A stretch of DNA of 64,000 nucleotides from contig JAFZBF010000002.1 of assembly GCA_017561885.1 (NCBI GenBank), forward strand, positions 1 to 64,000, written 5' to 3'. Under the pieces are notes generated by a model. That model made no database searches. It had not been told where the DNA came from and was given only the letters and a program-made list of their open reading frames with translations. The stretch is from Bacteroidales bacterium. GTDB taxonomy: Bacteria; Bacteroidota; Bacteroidia; Bacteroidales; UBA932. The position numbers were made by a program, and so were the translations under genes. Of the stretch, positions 50,749 to 59,799 are shown piece by piece; the first letter of the stretch is position 1; every line of letters starts with the position of its first letter.

Positions 50749-52374
50749 ATGAAAAGAATCCCCATCTTCATTCTGTCCCTGCTTCTGATCGCAGCTTGCA
50801 CTGCAAGGCCCGGACAGCGCGGCTCCGGTGAGATACTTCTCCCTACCATGGGCTGGAGTTCCTGGAACACTTATGCCATCAACATCTCCGACTCGCTCAT
50901 CATGAGCCAGGCCGATGCGATGGTTTCTACAGGTCTGGCCGATGCGGGCTACAGCCACATCAATATCGATGACGGCTATTTCGGAGGCCGCGATCCGGAA
51001 ACCGGACAGCTGCTCATCCACCCCACCCGTTTCCCGAACGGAATGAAAAAGGTCGTCGACCACATCCATTCGCTCGGACTGAAAGCCGGTATCTACAGTG
51101 ACGCCGGCGCAAACACCTGCGGCAACTATTACAACCGCGATACTATCGCACGCGGAGTGGGCCTTTACGGACACGATCAGCAGGATGCCGACTTCTTCTT
51201 CAAGGAGCTTGGGTTCGACTTCATCAAGGTCGATTTCTGCGGAGGCAACGCTCCCCAGAATTCCGACCGCCTCGCTCTTGACCCGCAGGAGCGCTATACA
51301 GCCATCCGCCGGGCCATCGACAACACCGGCCGCAAGGATGTGCGGCTCAATGTCTGCCGCTGGGATTTCCCAGGCGTATGGGTTCGTGACGTAGCCCTCT
51401 CATGGCGTATGTCCCACGACATCGCCGACCGCTGGCAGTCCGTAAGAAGCATCATCAACCAGAGCCTCTATCTTTCGGCTTATGCCGGAGGCGGACACTA
51501 CAACGACATGGATATGCTCGAGGTCGGCCGCTCGATGAGCAGTGAAGAAGACAAGACGCACTTCGGAATCTGGTGCATAATGTCATCTCCCCTGCTGATC
51601 GGCTGCGATATGACTACCCTCCGTTCTGAGGCCTTCGACCTGCTTACCAACCGCGACCTCATCGCCCTTGACCAGGATCCCCTGGGCCTCCAGGCATATG
51701 TCGTACAGCATGAAGGCGATACATACGTATTCGTGAAGGACATCGAAGAGCGCTTCGGCACAGTGCGCGCCGTGGCCTTCTACAATCCTGCCGACGAGCC
51801 CTGCCATATGGGCATCGACCTCAAGGACCTTGACCTTGCCGGTCCGGCTGCCGTACGCGACCTCTTTGAGCGCAAGGACATCGGCCAGGTCTCTGACCGC
51901 CTTGAAGCCGACGTACCCGCACACGGAACCCGCATCTATCGTCTGGCCGCAAAGGAAAGGCTGGAACGCGTCCGTTACGAGGCTGAGACTGCATGGCTGA
52001 GCGAATATCAGGAACTCTACAACAATCAGGCGTTCAAGACTGCGACCTATACTCCCAACCCCGACTGCTCAGGCAGGATGTCCGTAACCCAGCTGGGATT
52101 CAAACCCACAAACGACCTGCAGTGGCGCGACATATGGAGCAGGAAGGGTGGAGATTATGTAATGACTCTTCGCTGTCTGGCTCCCGAGAACCGTTTCATC
52201 TACCTTTCTGACAATCCTTCTTCTGCCCGCTCCGTAAGGATAAGCGCATCTCCGGAATGGCAGGACGTTGAGATCAACGTCCATTTGGAGCCGGGGCTCA
52301 ACTGCATCAGGCTGGTCAACGACCGCTCTGCTATGCCTGACATAGACTATATGGAACTGAAACCCGCAATCTGA
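50749..52374 (+). CDS. GH27 alpha-galactosidase lipoprotein with C-terminal binding domain
   Basis: A 541-residue lipoprotein (Cys17 in IAAC). GH27 features: MGWSSWNTYAINI at the N-terminus, YSHINIDDGYF, nucleophile Asp162 in IKVDFCGG, acid/base Asp224 in WRMSHDIAD, and the beta-sandwich region after DMLEVG. From about residue 405 there is a separate beta-sandwich resembling a CBM35/CBM6-type module (RYEAETAWL, GDYVMTLRCL). Releases terminal alpha-galactose, for example from galactomannan or raffinose-like oligosaccharides. Stops two bases before the next ATG, so translation of the next gene is coupled. Confidence 0.92.
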   Translation: MKRIPIFILSLLLIAACTARPGQRGSGEILLPTMGWSSWNTYAINISDSLIMSQADAMVSTGLADAGYSHINIDDGYFGGRDPETGQLLIHPTRFPNGMKKVVDHIHSLGLKAGIYSDAGANTCGNYYNRDTIARGVGLYGHDQQDADFFFKELGFDFIKVDFCGGNAPQNSDRLALDPQERYTAIRRAIDNTGRKDVRLNVCRWDFPGVWVRDVALSWRMSHDIADRWQSVRSIINQSLYLSAYAGGGHYNDMDMLEVGRSMSSEEDKTHFGIWCIMSSPLLIGCDMTTLRSEAFDLLTNRDLIALDQDPLGLQAYVVQHEGDTYVFVKDIEERFGTVRAVAFYNPADEPCHMGIDLKDLDLAGPAAVRDLFERKDIGQVSDRLEADVPAHGTRIYRLAAKERLERVRYEAETAWLSEYQELYNNQAFKTATYTPNPDCSGRMSVTQLGFKPTNDLQWRDIWSRKGGDYVMTLRCLAPENRFIYLSDNPSSARSVRISASPEWQDVEINVHLEPGLNCIRLVNDRSAMPDIDYMELKPAI

Positions 52375-52376
52375 TT

Positions 52377-55300
52377 ATGATACGCAAAATATTGTTTCTG
52401 GCATTGACCGCACTGGTTTCCTGCCAGGTTATGAGAGCCCAGACGCCTGATCCGAATTTCTTCATCTATCTCTGCTTCGGACAGTCGAACATGGAAGCAG
52501 GCGCACGCCCTGCCGAGCAGGACCTGAATTTCAACGACCCGCGCTTCCAGTTTATGGCTGCAGTGGATATGCCCCGCTACGAGCGAGTCCGCAACCACTG
52601 GTACACTGCCGTGCCGCCCATCTGCCGCGAGACCAACAATATGGGTCCGGTAGATTTCTTCGGCCGCAAGATGATTGAAGTTCTTCCCGAGAAGTACAGG
52701 GTGGGCGTGATCAACGTCTCTGTCGCTGGCGCCAAACTGGAACTCTGGGACAAGGATGCCTGCGAGGACTATCTGGCCATGGAGGCCGCCGACCCCAGCC
52801 GCAGCTGGCTTATCGATATGGCCAAGGCTTATGGGATGAGTCCCTACCAGCGCCTGCTGGAAACTGCCCAAGAGGCCCAGAAATACGGTGTCATCAAGGG
52901 TATGCTGCTCCACCAGGGCGAGTCAAATCCTGACGACCCCACCTGGTGCGGCCGTGTGAAGAAAATCCACGACGACCTCTGCGCAGCGCTCGGGCTCAAT
53001 CCAGATGAGATTCCCCTGCTTGCCGGAGAGCTTAAATATGCCGAGCAGGACGGTGTCTGCGCCGCATTCAACGATGTCGTGCTGGCCCACCTGCCGGAAG
53101 TGATGCCCAATGGTTATGTCATCTCCGCCCTCGGCTGCGAGAGCACCGGCGACCAGTTCCACTTCAGCACCGAGGGAATGCGTCTGATGGGCTACCGCAT
53201 GGCCGACAAGATGCTGGAGCTCCAGGGCTTCAAGAAGCCTGAGACCCGCACTCTCACCCTCAAGCCGAACAAGCTCGGCATCGAGATCAGCCCCACCCTC
53301 GGCGGCATCTTCTTCGAGGACATCAACCAGAGCGTGGACGGCGGCATCAGCGCACAGCTCATCCAGAACAACTCTTTCCAGGCCTACAACGTGCCTGACG
53401 GACCGGCCAACGAGTTCTCGACCAGCGACACCGTCTTCTTCGGATGGACTGTCGTAAGCCGTGAAGGTGCCGTCGGACAGGCCCGCACTGTGGATGAGAA
53501 ACCGCTCGTGAAAAACCTCAGGCGCTGGTACGACTTCGACCCGAACGACAAGTATGACGACGAGCTGCGCTACAAGCAGTACTCGGTACGTTTCGACATC
53601 GAGCAGCCCGGCGAAGGCTTCGGTATCGCCGCCAACGGCTTCGGTATTGCCGAGTACAAGCGCGGTCCCGGTGCATACTATTCAAACAACACCCAGACTC
53701 CGTCGATCCCGGCAGTGCAAGGCGTAAGCTATGACCTTGGCCTCTATTTGCAGGGCGCAAGCTATCCCGGAACAGTCTCCGTTTATCTGGAGGACGCTCA
53801 GGGCAATGCCAACTCCAATGTGTTGAAATTCTCCGGCCTCAGAGGCCAATGGCAGAAGTTTGAGGGCCAGCTCAAGGCCGAGCGTTCTGTCGACAGCCGT
53901 CTTGCCATCGTGGCCGATGCTGCCGGAACCTTCTGGCTGGATTTCGTAACCCTCGTTCCGGAAGCCTCCCAGCTTTGGAAAGACGGTAAGTACGGCCCGT
54001 TCCGCAAGGATCTTCTGGAGGCGCTGGAAGCCCTTCATCCCACATTCATGCGTTTCCCGGGCGGATGCGCATCCGAGGGGCCGAACTACTTCGGACAGGT
54101 GTTCTGGAAAAACTCCATCGGCCCGCGCGAGGAGCGTATCGGTTTCCGCAACCACTGGGGATACTGGACTTCTCAGTACATAGGTTTCTATGAGTATCTG
54201 CTTATGGCCGAAGGCCTCGGCGCCACTCCCCTGCCCGTGCTGAACGACGGTGTCACCTGCCAGTTTGCAGGCCATCAGTATATCGCTCCGCTTGACACCC
54301 AGGAAGACCGAGACCGCTTCTACAACATATTCGTCAAAGACGCCCTCGACTTCATCGAATTCTGCAACGGCAGCACAGACACCGGATGGGGCGCCATGCG
54401 TGCCAGCCTCGGCCACCCCGAGCCCTTCAACCTCAAGTATCTGGGCATCGGCAACGAGAACCAGGGACCCGAGTTCTGGGAGCGCTTCGACATTATGTAC
54501 AAGGCGGTAAAGGAGAAATATCCAGATATTATCATCGTATCCACCGCAGGTGCCGCCGATTCGGGCAAGGAGTTCGACACCAACATGGCAATCATCGACG
54601 CCGAGTACCCTGACACAATCGTGGACGAACACTATTACAAGAGTGACGACTGGTTCTACTCGAACCGCGACAGATATCTGCTCGGCAAGGTACGCGGAGC
54701 CGAAGGACACAAATACGACCGCAAGCAACCCACCCGCGTCTTCGTGGGCGAGTTCGCCAACAGCCGCGACAACAATGCATATTCTTCTGCAATGGCCGAA
54801 GCAGCATACTGGACCAGCCTCGAGCGCAACTCAGATATGGTGGTGATGGCAGCCTACGCTCCTCTTTTCTGCAAGAAGGGATACAACAAGTGGAACTCCA
54901 ACCTCATCTGGTTTGACAACCGCGGAATGTGGCGCTCCACCAACTACTGGTACCAGCAGCTGTTCTCTGTCGCCGGCGACCGCGCTTTCAAGATGTCAGA
55001 CGTGATGGACGGAAAGAAAGTTGACGGTAACGTATACACCTCTCCCACCATCGACAGCGAAACCGGCGAAATCTTCATCAAGTTCGTCAACGCAGAGGCC
55101 GTAGACAAGTTGCTGACGGTCAATACAGGCAGCGGCACCGCATACGAAGCCACTCTTGAATTCGTTTCATCGCACGACACCTCGGTCAAGAACCAGGGTG
55201 ACCAGAACTATTATTCGAGCCATCCCGACTACGCCACACCGCCTGCAATGCGCGGCGGTCCCGGCACAGGTGAACGTCCTGCGCTCGTAAGTATGGCAGC

Positions 55301-55436
55301 CCGCTTCGGACGTCGCGTGAAATACAGCGAGCAGGTGGTTCCTCACACCAAGGATCTTGGCAGAGTGCAGAAAAGTTTCACTTTCACCATGCCAGAGAAT
55401 TCAATCGGAATCCTGCGCCTGAAACCGGCGAAGTAA
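52377..55436 (+). CDS. Two-enzyme fusion: SGNH carbohydrate esterase plus GH51 alpha-L-arabinofuranosidase
   Basis: A 1019-residue secreted protein with two catalytic domains. Residues about 27-285 are an SGNH/sialate-O-acetylesterase-like esterase: block I GQSNME with Ser37, block III HQGESN at about 179-184, block V DQFH with Asp259 and His262. From about 293 a GH51 domain follows, opening with NKLGIEISPTLGGIFFEDIN, a central CBM4-like region (about 380-540) and the (beta/alpha)8 barrel: acid/base Glu694 in GIGNENQG and nucleophile Glu792 in VGEFAN. It would remove acetyl groups and arabinose from the same arabinoxylan or arabinan chain. Last gene of its unit, followed by a strong terminator. 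Confidence 0.9.
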   Translation: MIRKILFLALTALVSCQVMRAQTPDPNFFIYLCFGQSNMEAGARPAEQDLNFNDPRFQFMAAVDMPRYERVRNHWYTAVPPICRETNNMGPVDFFGRKMIEVLPEKYRVGVINVSVAGAKLELWDKDACEDYLAMEAADPSRSWLIDMAKAYGMSPYQRLLETAQEAQKYGVIKGMLLHQGESNPDDPTWCGRVKKIHDDLCAALGLNPDEIPLLAGELKYAEQDGVCAAFNDVVLAHLPEVMPNGYVISALGCESTGDQFHFSTEGMRLMGYRMADKMLELQGFKKPETRTLTLKPNKLGIEISPTLGGIFFEDINQSVDGGISAQLIQNNSFQAYNVPDGPANEFSTSDTVFFGWTVVSREGAVGQARTVDEKPLVKNLRRWYDFDPNDKYDDELRYKQYSVRFDIEQPGEGFGIAANGFGIAEYKRGPGAYYSNNTQTPSIPAVQGVSYDLGLYLQGASYPGTVSVYLEDAQGNANSNVLKFSGLRGQWQKFEGQLKAERSVDSRLAIVADAAGTFWLDFVTLVPEASQLWKDGKYGPFRKDLLEALEALHPTFMRFPGGCASEGPNYFGQVFWKNSIGPREERIGFRNHWGYWTSQYIGFYEYLLMAEGLGATPLPVLNDGVTCQFAGHQYIAPLDTQEDRDRFYNIFVKDALDFIEFCNGSTDTGWGAMRASLGHPEPFNLKYLGIGNENQGPEFWERFDIMYKAVKEKYPDIIIVSTAGAADSGKEFDTNMAIIDAEYPDTIVDEHYYKSDDWFYSNRDRYLLGKVRGAEGHKYDRKQPTRVFVGEFANSRDNNAYSSAMAEAAYWTSLERNSDMVVMAAYAPLFCKKGYNKWNSNLIWFDNRGMWRSTNYWYQQLFSVAGDRAFKMSDVMDGKKVDGNVYTSPTIDSETGEIFIKFVNAEAVDKLLTVNTGSGTAYEATLEFVSSHDTSVKNQGDQNYYSSHPDYATPPAMRGGPGTGERPALVSMAARFGRRVKYSEQVVPHTKDLGRVQKSFTFTMPENSIGILRLKPAK

Positions 55437-55456
55437 AGTCAGGTATCACAAAAATG

Positions 55457-55491
55457 TTCCGCCCCATATCGTTCTCCGATATGGGGCGGAA
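55457..55491. terminator. Strong intrinsic terminator between convergent genes
   Basis: A perfect 15-base-pair stem (55457-55471 with 55477-55491, core CCGCCCCATATCG) and a five-base loop, flanked by AAAAATG on the left and TTATTTAAAT on the right. Serves the SGNH-GH51 gene and, in the other direction, the gene ending at 55529. Confidence 0.85.
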
Positions 55492-55528
55492 TTATTTAAA
55501 TAGAGCTCAGAGTTCTTTGCTTACAGGT

Positions 55529-55984
55529 TTATTTCCTGCCGAAGATACCGCCGAGGATGCCGCCGAGAAGACCGCCGCCGCTGCTCTTGTTGCCACCCTT
55601 GAGAGTGATCAGGATATCGTTCAAATCAACGTCTCCGTCACCGTCCTGATCTTTGATAAAACCTGAAAGGCTGGCGATTACAGTAGGAATCAGAGATGCA
55701 AGTTTGGTGTTCAGAACATTCCCAAGTTTGAGATTCTTGAGGATATTGTTGGCGAACAACTGACCTGCCAATGCAGTGACAGGGCTTGAAGCCGCGTTGG
55801 AGGCTCCTGTAAGAAGGTTCTTGATCTGCTCGATACCTCCGGGCTTGGTAGCAGTCTGCTTGAAGCTGCCGAAGATTGAATCTGAAAGACCGTTGAGCAC
55901 GGTATTCTGAACGTTAGAAGGGATTTCAACATTACCGGCAGCTTTCTTCACCTGCTGCAGGATAAGATCTTGAAGGTTTGCCAT
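55529..55984 (-). CDS. Small helical protein with a dockerin-like calcium loop, DUF937-like
   Basis: A 151-residue protein with no signal peptide. Residues 1-105 are mostly helical (LIPTVIASLSGFI); then comes a canonical twelve-residue EF-hand loop, D112-Q-D114-G-D116-G-D118-V-D120-L-N-D123, followed by DILITLK as in dockerin or other calcium-loop helices, and a Gly-rich C-terminus (GGGLLGGILGGIFGRK). The N-terminal part is reminiscent of the DUF937 family, found in bacteria and of unknown function. A single calcium loop is unusual without a partner. No operon partner; it lies after the YitT gene (76-base gap). Confidence 0.7.
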   Translation of the reverse strand: MANLQDLILQQVKKAAGNVEIPSNVQNTVLNGLSDSIFGSFKQTATKPGGIEQIKNLLTGASNAASSPVTALAGQLFANNILKNLKLGNVLNTKLASLIPTVIASLSGFIKDQDGDGDVDLNDILITLKGGNKSSGGGLLGGILGGIFGRK

Positions 55985-56060
55985 GGTATAATATGATTAA
56001 GGTTGATTTTTATCGTTATTGAATTTAAAGTTAAATATTATTTTCTAAAAAACATATGCA

Positions 56061-57020
56061 TCACAGCTTTTCAAGTTGTTCCTGCCGCGGCCTGTCATGC
56101 TTGTATGCCTTCCGCTTATGCTGGTTCCAGGTACCGTAGATCTCGGAGACGCGGCCCGAAGTCATGAATACTGGAATGTCCTCCACGCGTATCTTCTCCA
56201 TCAGTTTCGCGAACTCGTCGTTCGTAAGGATAGCCTCCAGTTCTACCTTCTTCTCGTTGGAATAACCGCCTGTAACTTCGTAGAGGGTCACGCCGCGAAC
56301 CAGGTCGTGCACGATGAATTCCTGCAGTTCCTGATATTTCGGAGAAATGATGCACACGCGCTTTCGGGCGTTCAGGCCGGCCGTGAAGTGATCCACCATA
56401 AGGCCGTTGATCCAGGTGCCGATGAAACCCATGAACACCAGATACAGCGAATTGCCCGGAACTGCGAAAGCAGAGCAGCAGATAATTGCGCCGGCCACAG
56501 TAACCGACGTGCCGATGTCGATGTGGGCATACTTGTTGACGATCTTGGCTATGATGTCAAGGCCGCCGGTGGAAGCATTGATCCTGAAGAGTATGGCCTG
56601 CGAAAGGCTCAGTATTATCACAAAGCAGAACAGGTAGAACCAGTAGTCCACATCGCCGCCTGCCCAGTCAAACATCTTCGAGGGATCGATGTTGAACTTC
56701 TTGTCTATAGCCTCGAACAGCCACAGCCACGGAGACAGCACCAGCGCAGTGTAGACCGTCTTGGCGCCGAACTCCTTCCCTATCAGGATAAACGCCAGCA
56801 CCAGCAGTATTATGTTGATGACGAACGTCAGCGCGGACACCGGAATCCCCGTAATTCTGTAAATGACAATCGAAAGACCGGAGATCGAGCCCACAATCAT
56901 CTTGCTGGGCTGCAGGAAATAATGCACGGCAATGGCGGCCACCATCATGCCGAAGGTCATGATGAGGAACTCCTTGAAGAATTTGCCGCTCTTGAAGTAA
57001 TTCTTGGTATTTTGATTCAT
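56061..57020 (-). CDS. YitT family membrane protein (DUF161 + DUF2179)
   Basis: A 319-residue protein with five or six N-terminal helices (DUF161) followed by a soluble DUF2179 domain (about 228-300; VCIISPKYQELQEFIVHDLVRGVTLYEVTGGYS). GGLDIIAKI and the Gly-rich helices are family signatures. Function unknown; relatives are described as putative membrane transporters. The frame extends to a TTG at 57026; ATG at 57020 is preferred. Six bases separate it from the stop of the GH3 gene. Confidence 0.88.
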   Translation of the reverse strand: MNQNTKNYFKSGKFFKEFLIMTFGMMVAAIAVHYFLQPSKMIVGSISGLSIVIYRITGIPVSALTFVINIILLVLAFILIGKEFGAKTVYTALVLSPWLWLFEAIDKKFNIDPSKMFDWAGGDVDYWFYLFCFVIILSLSQAILFRINASTGGLDIIAKIVNKYAHIDIGTSVTVAGAIICCSAFAVPGNSLYLVFMGFIGTWINGLMVDHFTAGLNARKRVCIISPKYQELQEFIVHDLVRGVTLYEVTGGYSNEKKVELEAILTNDEFAKLMEKIRVEDIPVFMTSGRVSEIYGTWNQHKRKAYKHDRPRQEQLEKL

Positions 57021-57026
57021 AGACAA

Positions 57027-59009
57027 CTAATTAGCATAGCTTAGACCGAATCCGAAGGGGAATGAAGGATCCTTCGAATCGTAAGGCATATCCTCTTTCT
57101 GGGCCCTTACGGCGTCCATCGAAGATGGAATCTCGAACGGAAGCTTGCTCTTCGGATTGAAACGGCCGAAGATAACATCCATCACAGCGGCGTCGGTCGG
57201 GTCGAACGAAAGGATCATCGCCTGCGGGAGACCTTTCAACTCGGGGCTGATTACCAGCGACGAACCCGTGGGGTTTATGTCGGCCACCACAGGTTTGCCG
57301 GAAGCGACGTATGCCTTCACCTTGGCAAGCTTCTCTGCCGGGAAGTCGATGTTCACTTCCTGCGATGCCAGAGGCGATGCGAAGCCTGGGCCGCCGCCTG
57401 GCCTGCGCTCGGGAGAAGGAGTCGTGCGGTAGATAATGAGGTCTGCAGCAGCCGGTCTGTCCACTACGGTGCCGTACTTTGCGGCAACGTCCGGTGCGAT
57501 TCCGTCCACAAAGATTTTGATTCCTTCCTTTGCAGGCAGTGTTCCGTCATTCACAAGAAGTACGTTCGAAACGTGCTGGGCATCCATTCCGAAGGCCTCG
57601 TTCTCGGGGCTCTGAAGAATCTGTGCTGCCTTTGCAGGATCGACATAGGGGTTCTCGAACAGGCCGAGGATGAAATGCCACTGCAGAATGCGTGAAGCAG
57701 CCTGGTTGATGCGCTCTTCCGTGACGCGGCCTTCATTGACAAGTTCCACTACCACTTCGGGGGTGGTCTCGGATCCCATCTGGTCGACGCCGGCGTTGAT
57801 GATCATCTCCATATTGTCCTTGCGGGTGGTCTTGCCCTGCAGCGAGGGTTTCAGCGGGCCGTTGCCCACTACTCCCCAGTCCGTGCAGATGGCGCCCTTG
57901 AAGCCGAGTTCTCCGTAGAGGACTTCAGTTGACATGTGATATGAATAGTTCACGTTGAGAGAGTCGGAGAAAGTGCCGCTGTAATAGCCCATGGCTGCCA
58001 GGGCACCTTTCTCTATGCCTTTCCTCCACGGGAGGTAATGATATTCCTGGTTATTGCCCGGATATACCAGCCAGCGGCCGCTGCCTCCCAGATGGGGACC
58101 GCTGCCGGGCCAGTGCTTGAGATGGACGAGTATCTTGCCGGGACCGACGTTCTCGCCCTGGGCTCCCTCGATGAGAGCAGCCGTCATTTCGGCGGTCAGT
58201 TCTGCAGATTCGGAGAAACAGCCCATATTACGGCTCCAACGGGGCTCGGTGATGACGTCGATCTGGGGACCGAGGAACATGTGAAGGCCGACGGCACGGT
58301 ATTCTTCAGCCATTATCTCACCGAAACGGCGCATCATGTCGGGATCTCCGCCGGCAGTGATGCCGACCTGTCCCTCTCCGTTTGTGATGTGGGAGAAATA
58401 CTGGGTTCCGCTGACGTGGCCTCCCAGTTTTGCGCTGTGGCGGGGATCAGATGAGAAGACGATCGGAATGCCGAGGCGTGACGCCTCTGCGATTTCCTGC
58501 ATACCGTTCGACCAGTTCGCGAACTTCTCAGGCGCAGCGACACCGTTGTTCAGGATGCAGCGGAAGTTCTTCTCTTCGATGTACGACTTGGCCGTTGCCG
58601 TACGGCGCATCTGGCCCATGGCCATCGCTCCCGCATTCTGTCCGCCGGGGCCAATGGGGCCTGCATAGCGTTCCTCTTCTGCCTGGCGAAGAGCCTCTTT
58701 CTCCTCAGGCGTGAGGTCATATTTCACTTCACCGCTCTCAGTAACGGCGATGTTAGGATGAAACATCAGGCCGACTTTCTCTTCCAAGGTCATCTGCGAG
58801 ACAAGGTCGGCTATGCGTTTGTCCATGGGCTGGCGCCAGTCTTCGTAAACGTCCAGCTTGCCGTTCTTGTTAAGGTCCTTGAACTGATACCTGCCCTTGT
58901 TAAGGATCTCCACCTTCCGGGCTCCCAGTTCAGGCTGTGTATACTTCGGAGTACATCCGACAGTCAGGAACGCCAGAAAGGCCGCTCCCAGCATCATAAT
59001 CTTATTCAT
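57027..59009 (-). CDS. GH3 beta-glycosidase lipoprotein with N-terminal calcium-like loop
   Basis: A 660-residue lipoprotein (Cys19 in TVGC). Residues 45-57 (DLNKNGKLDVYED) form an EF-hand-like loop before the catalytic domain. The GH3 nucleophile is Asp377 in GAICTDWGVV, and the N-terminal TIM barrel carries RWSRNMGCF and GPGKILVHLKHWPGSGPH. The second domain contains a Gly/Arg-rich insert (PERRPGGGPGFAS) in a surface loop. Members include beta-glucosidases and beta-xylosidases; the substrate is not readable, though xylan-related activity would fit the window. Upstream of YitT on the same strand. Confidence 0.9.
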   Translation of the reverse strand: MNKIMMLGAAFLAFLTVGCTPKYTQPELGARKVEILNKGRYQFKDLNKNGKLDVYEDWRQPMDKRIADLVSQMTLEEKVGLMFHPNIAVTESGEVKYDLTPEEKEALRQAEEERYAGPIGPGGQNAGAMAMGQMRRTATAKSYIEEKNFRCILNNGVAAPEKFANWSNGMQEIAEASRLGIPIVFSSDPRHSAKLGGHVSGTQYFSHITNGEGQVGITAGGDPDMMRRFGEIMAEEYRAVGLHMFLGPQIDVITEPRWSRNMGCFSESAELTAEMTAALIEGAQGENVGPGKILVHLKHWPGSGPHLGGSGRWLVYPGNNQEYHYLPWRKGIEKGALAAMGYYSGTFSDSLNVNYSYHMSTEVLYGELGFKGAICTDWGVVGNGPLKPSLQGKTTRKDNMEMIINAGVDQMGSETTPEVVVELVNEGRVTEERINQAASRILQWHFILGLFENPYVDPAKAAQILQSPENEAFGMDAQHVSNVLLVNDGTLPAKEGIKIFVDGIAPDVAAKYGTVVDRPAAADLIIYRTTPSPERRPGGGPGFASPLASQEVNIDFPAEKLAKVKAYVASGKPVVADINPTGSSLVISPELKGLPQAMILSFDPTDAAVMDVIFGRFNPKSKLPFEIPSSMDAVRAQKEDMPYDSKDPSFPFGFGLSYAN

Positions 59010-59044
59010 ACGTTCAGGTGCTTTGTTTCTTGTAAATATACAAA

Positions 59045-59074
59045 AAAGTCGGAGATTGGAGAATCCCCGACTTT
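59045..59074 (-). terminator. Intrinsic terminator of the polyamine operon
   Basis: On the minus strand the stem AAAGTCGG (59074-59067 with 59052-59045), with one mismatch and an inner GATT/AATC extension, is followed by a run of six T. It lies just after the stop of the TorF-like gene (59097). Confidence 0.75.
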
Positions 59075-59096
59075 ATATTCAAATTGCAGGATCGCA

Positions 59097-59798
59097 TCAG
59101 AACGCCACGCTCAGTCCGGCGCTTGCATAGTAAAGCATATCCTTGTACAACGGTGAGTAGCCGACTCCGCCTTTGATCGGCAGCGACAGCCAGTCGTTGA
59201 GTTCAAAGGTATACCCGGCCTCTAGCATCATATTGCTGACGGCGAAACCGCCATCTATGTTTTCATAGTAAAAAGACCTGTGAGGCACGGCACCGAAGGT
59301 TGCCTTGACATCGAAATTGCCGACGCTGTAGGGTATCGCCAGCTCCATATAGTTGGAATACATGCGCTTGACGGTATTGACGCTCTGGTCGTAATCGTCA
59401 CCCCAGAGAGAAGTATACAGAGTCAGGGAAGCAGGCACCGGGCCCGGGACAGTATATCCTACGCCGATCTCGCCCATGTCGCCGAAATAGTGGTTCAACT
59501 CCATATGGAAACCGTGAGTCTCTGCATAGAGAGTGAACTGGTACTCTGAATAATGGTCGGCAGCATGGAAAGACTGGTAAGTCCAGAAATAACCTTCCAT
59601 ATAGAATTCCTCGTCGGCGCTGGTGAAATTCAGTCCGATGTCGAAAGAAGCTCCGGGGCCTCCGACAGGGTCGTTCTTCATACCCCTCCAGATGTATTCG
59701 CTCATAAACTCCTTGTCGGCCATAAAGCCCAGAGTCTGTGCAGAGAGGCCGTTCGCAAAGCCCAGCAGTGCTACGGCTACGATAATGATCCGTTTCAT
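59097..59798 (-). CDS. TorF-like outer-membrane protein downstream of the polyamine transporter
   Basis: A 233-residue protein with signal peptide (1-20, ending LSA), then alternating beta-strands with aromatic belts; the opening DKEFMSEYIWRGMKND and the final YASAGLSVAF fit the TorF/Gcw_chp family of putative porins, though it is fairly short. It starts one base after the stop of the potD gene, so it belongs to the same transcript and may be translationally coupled. I infer an outer-membrane channel or accessory for the same substrate; a stand-alone role is possible. A terminator follows. Confidence 0.7.
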   Translation of the reverse strand: MKRIIIVAVALLGFANGLSAQTLGFMADKEFMSEYIWRGMKNDPVGGPGASFDIGLNFTSADEEFYMEGYFWTYQSFHAADHYSEYQFTLYAETHGFHMELNHYFGDMGEIGVGYTVPGPVPASLTLYTSLWGDDYDQSVNTVKRMYSNYMELAIPYSVGNFDVKATFGAVPHRSFYYENIDGGFAVSNMMLEAGYTFELNDWLSLPIKGGVGYSPLYKDMLYYASAGLSVAF

Positions 59799-59799
59799 C

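Noticed and set aside
53682..54728. A 348-codon minus-strand frame inside the GH51 fusion gene
   Set aside because: The plus-strand frame carries both GH51 catalytic motifs; the minus frame has no signal or motif.
56076..57044. A 322-codon open frame opposite YitT
   Set aside because: Antisense shadow; the minus-strand frame shows clear DUF161/DUF2179 sequence.
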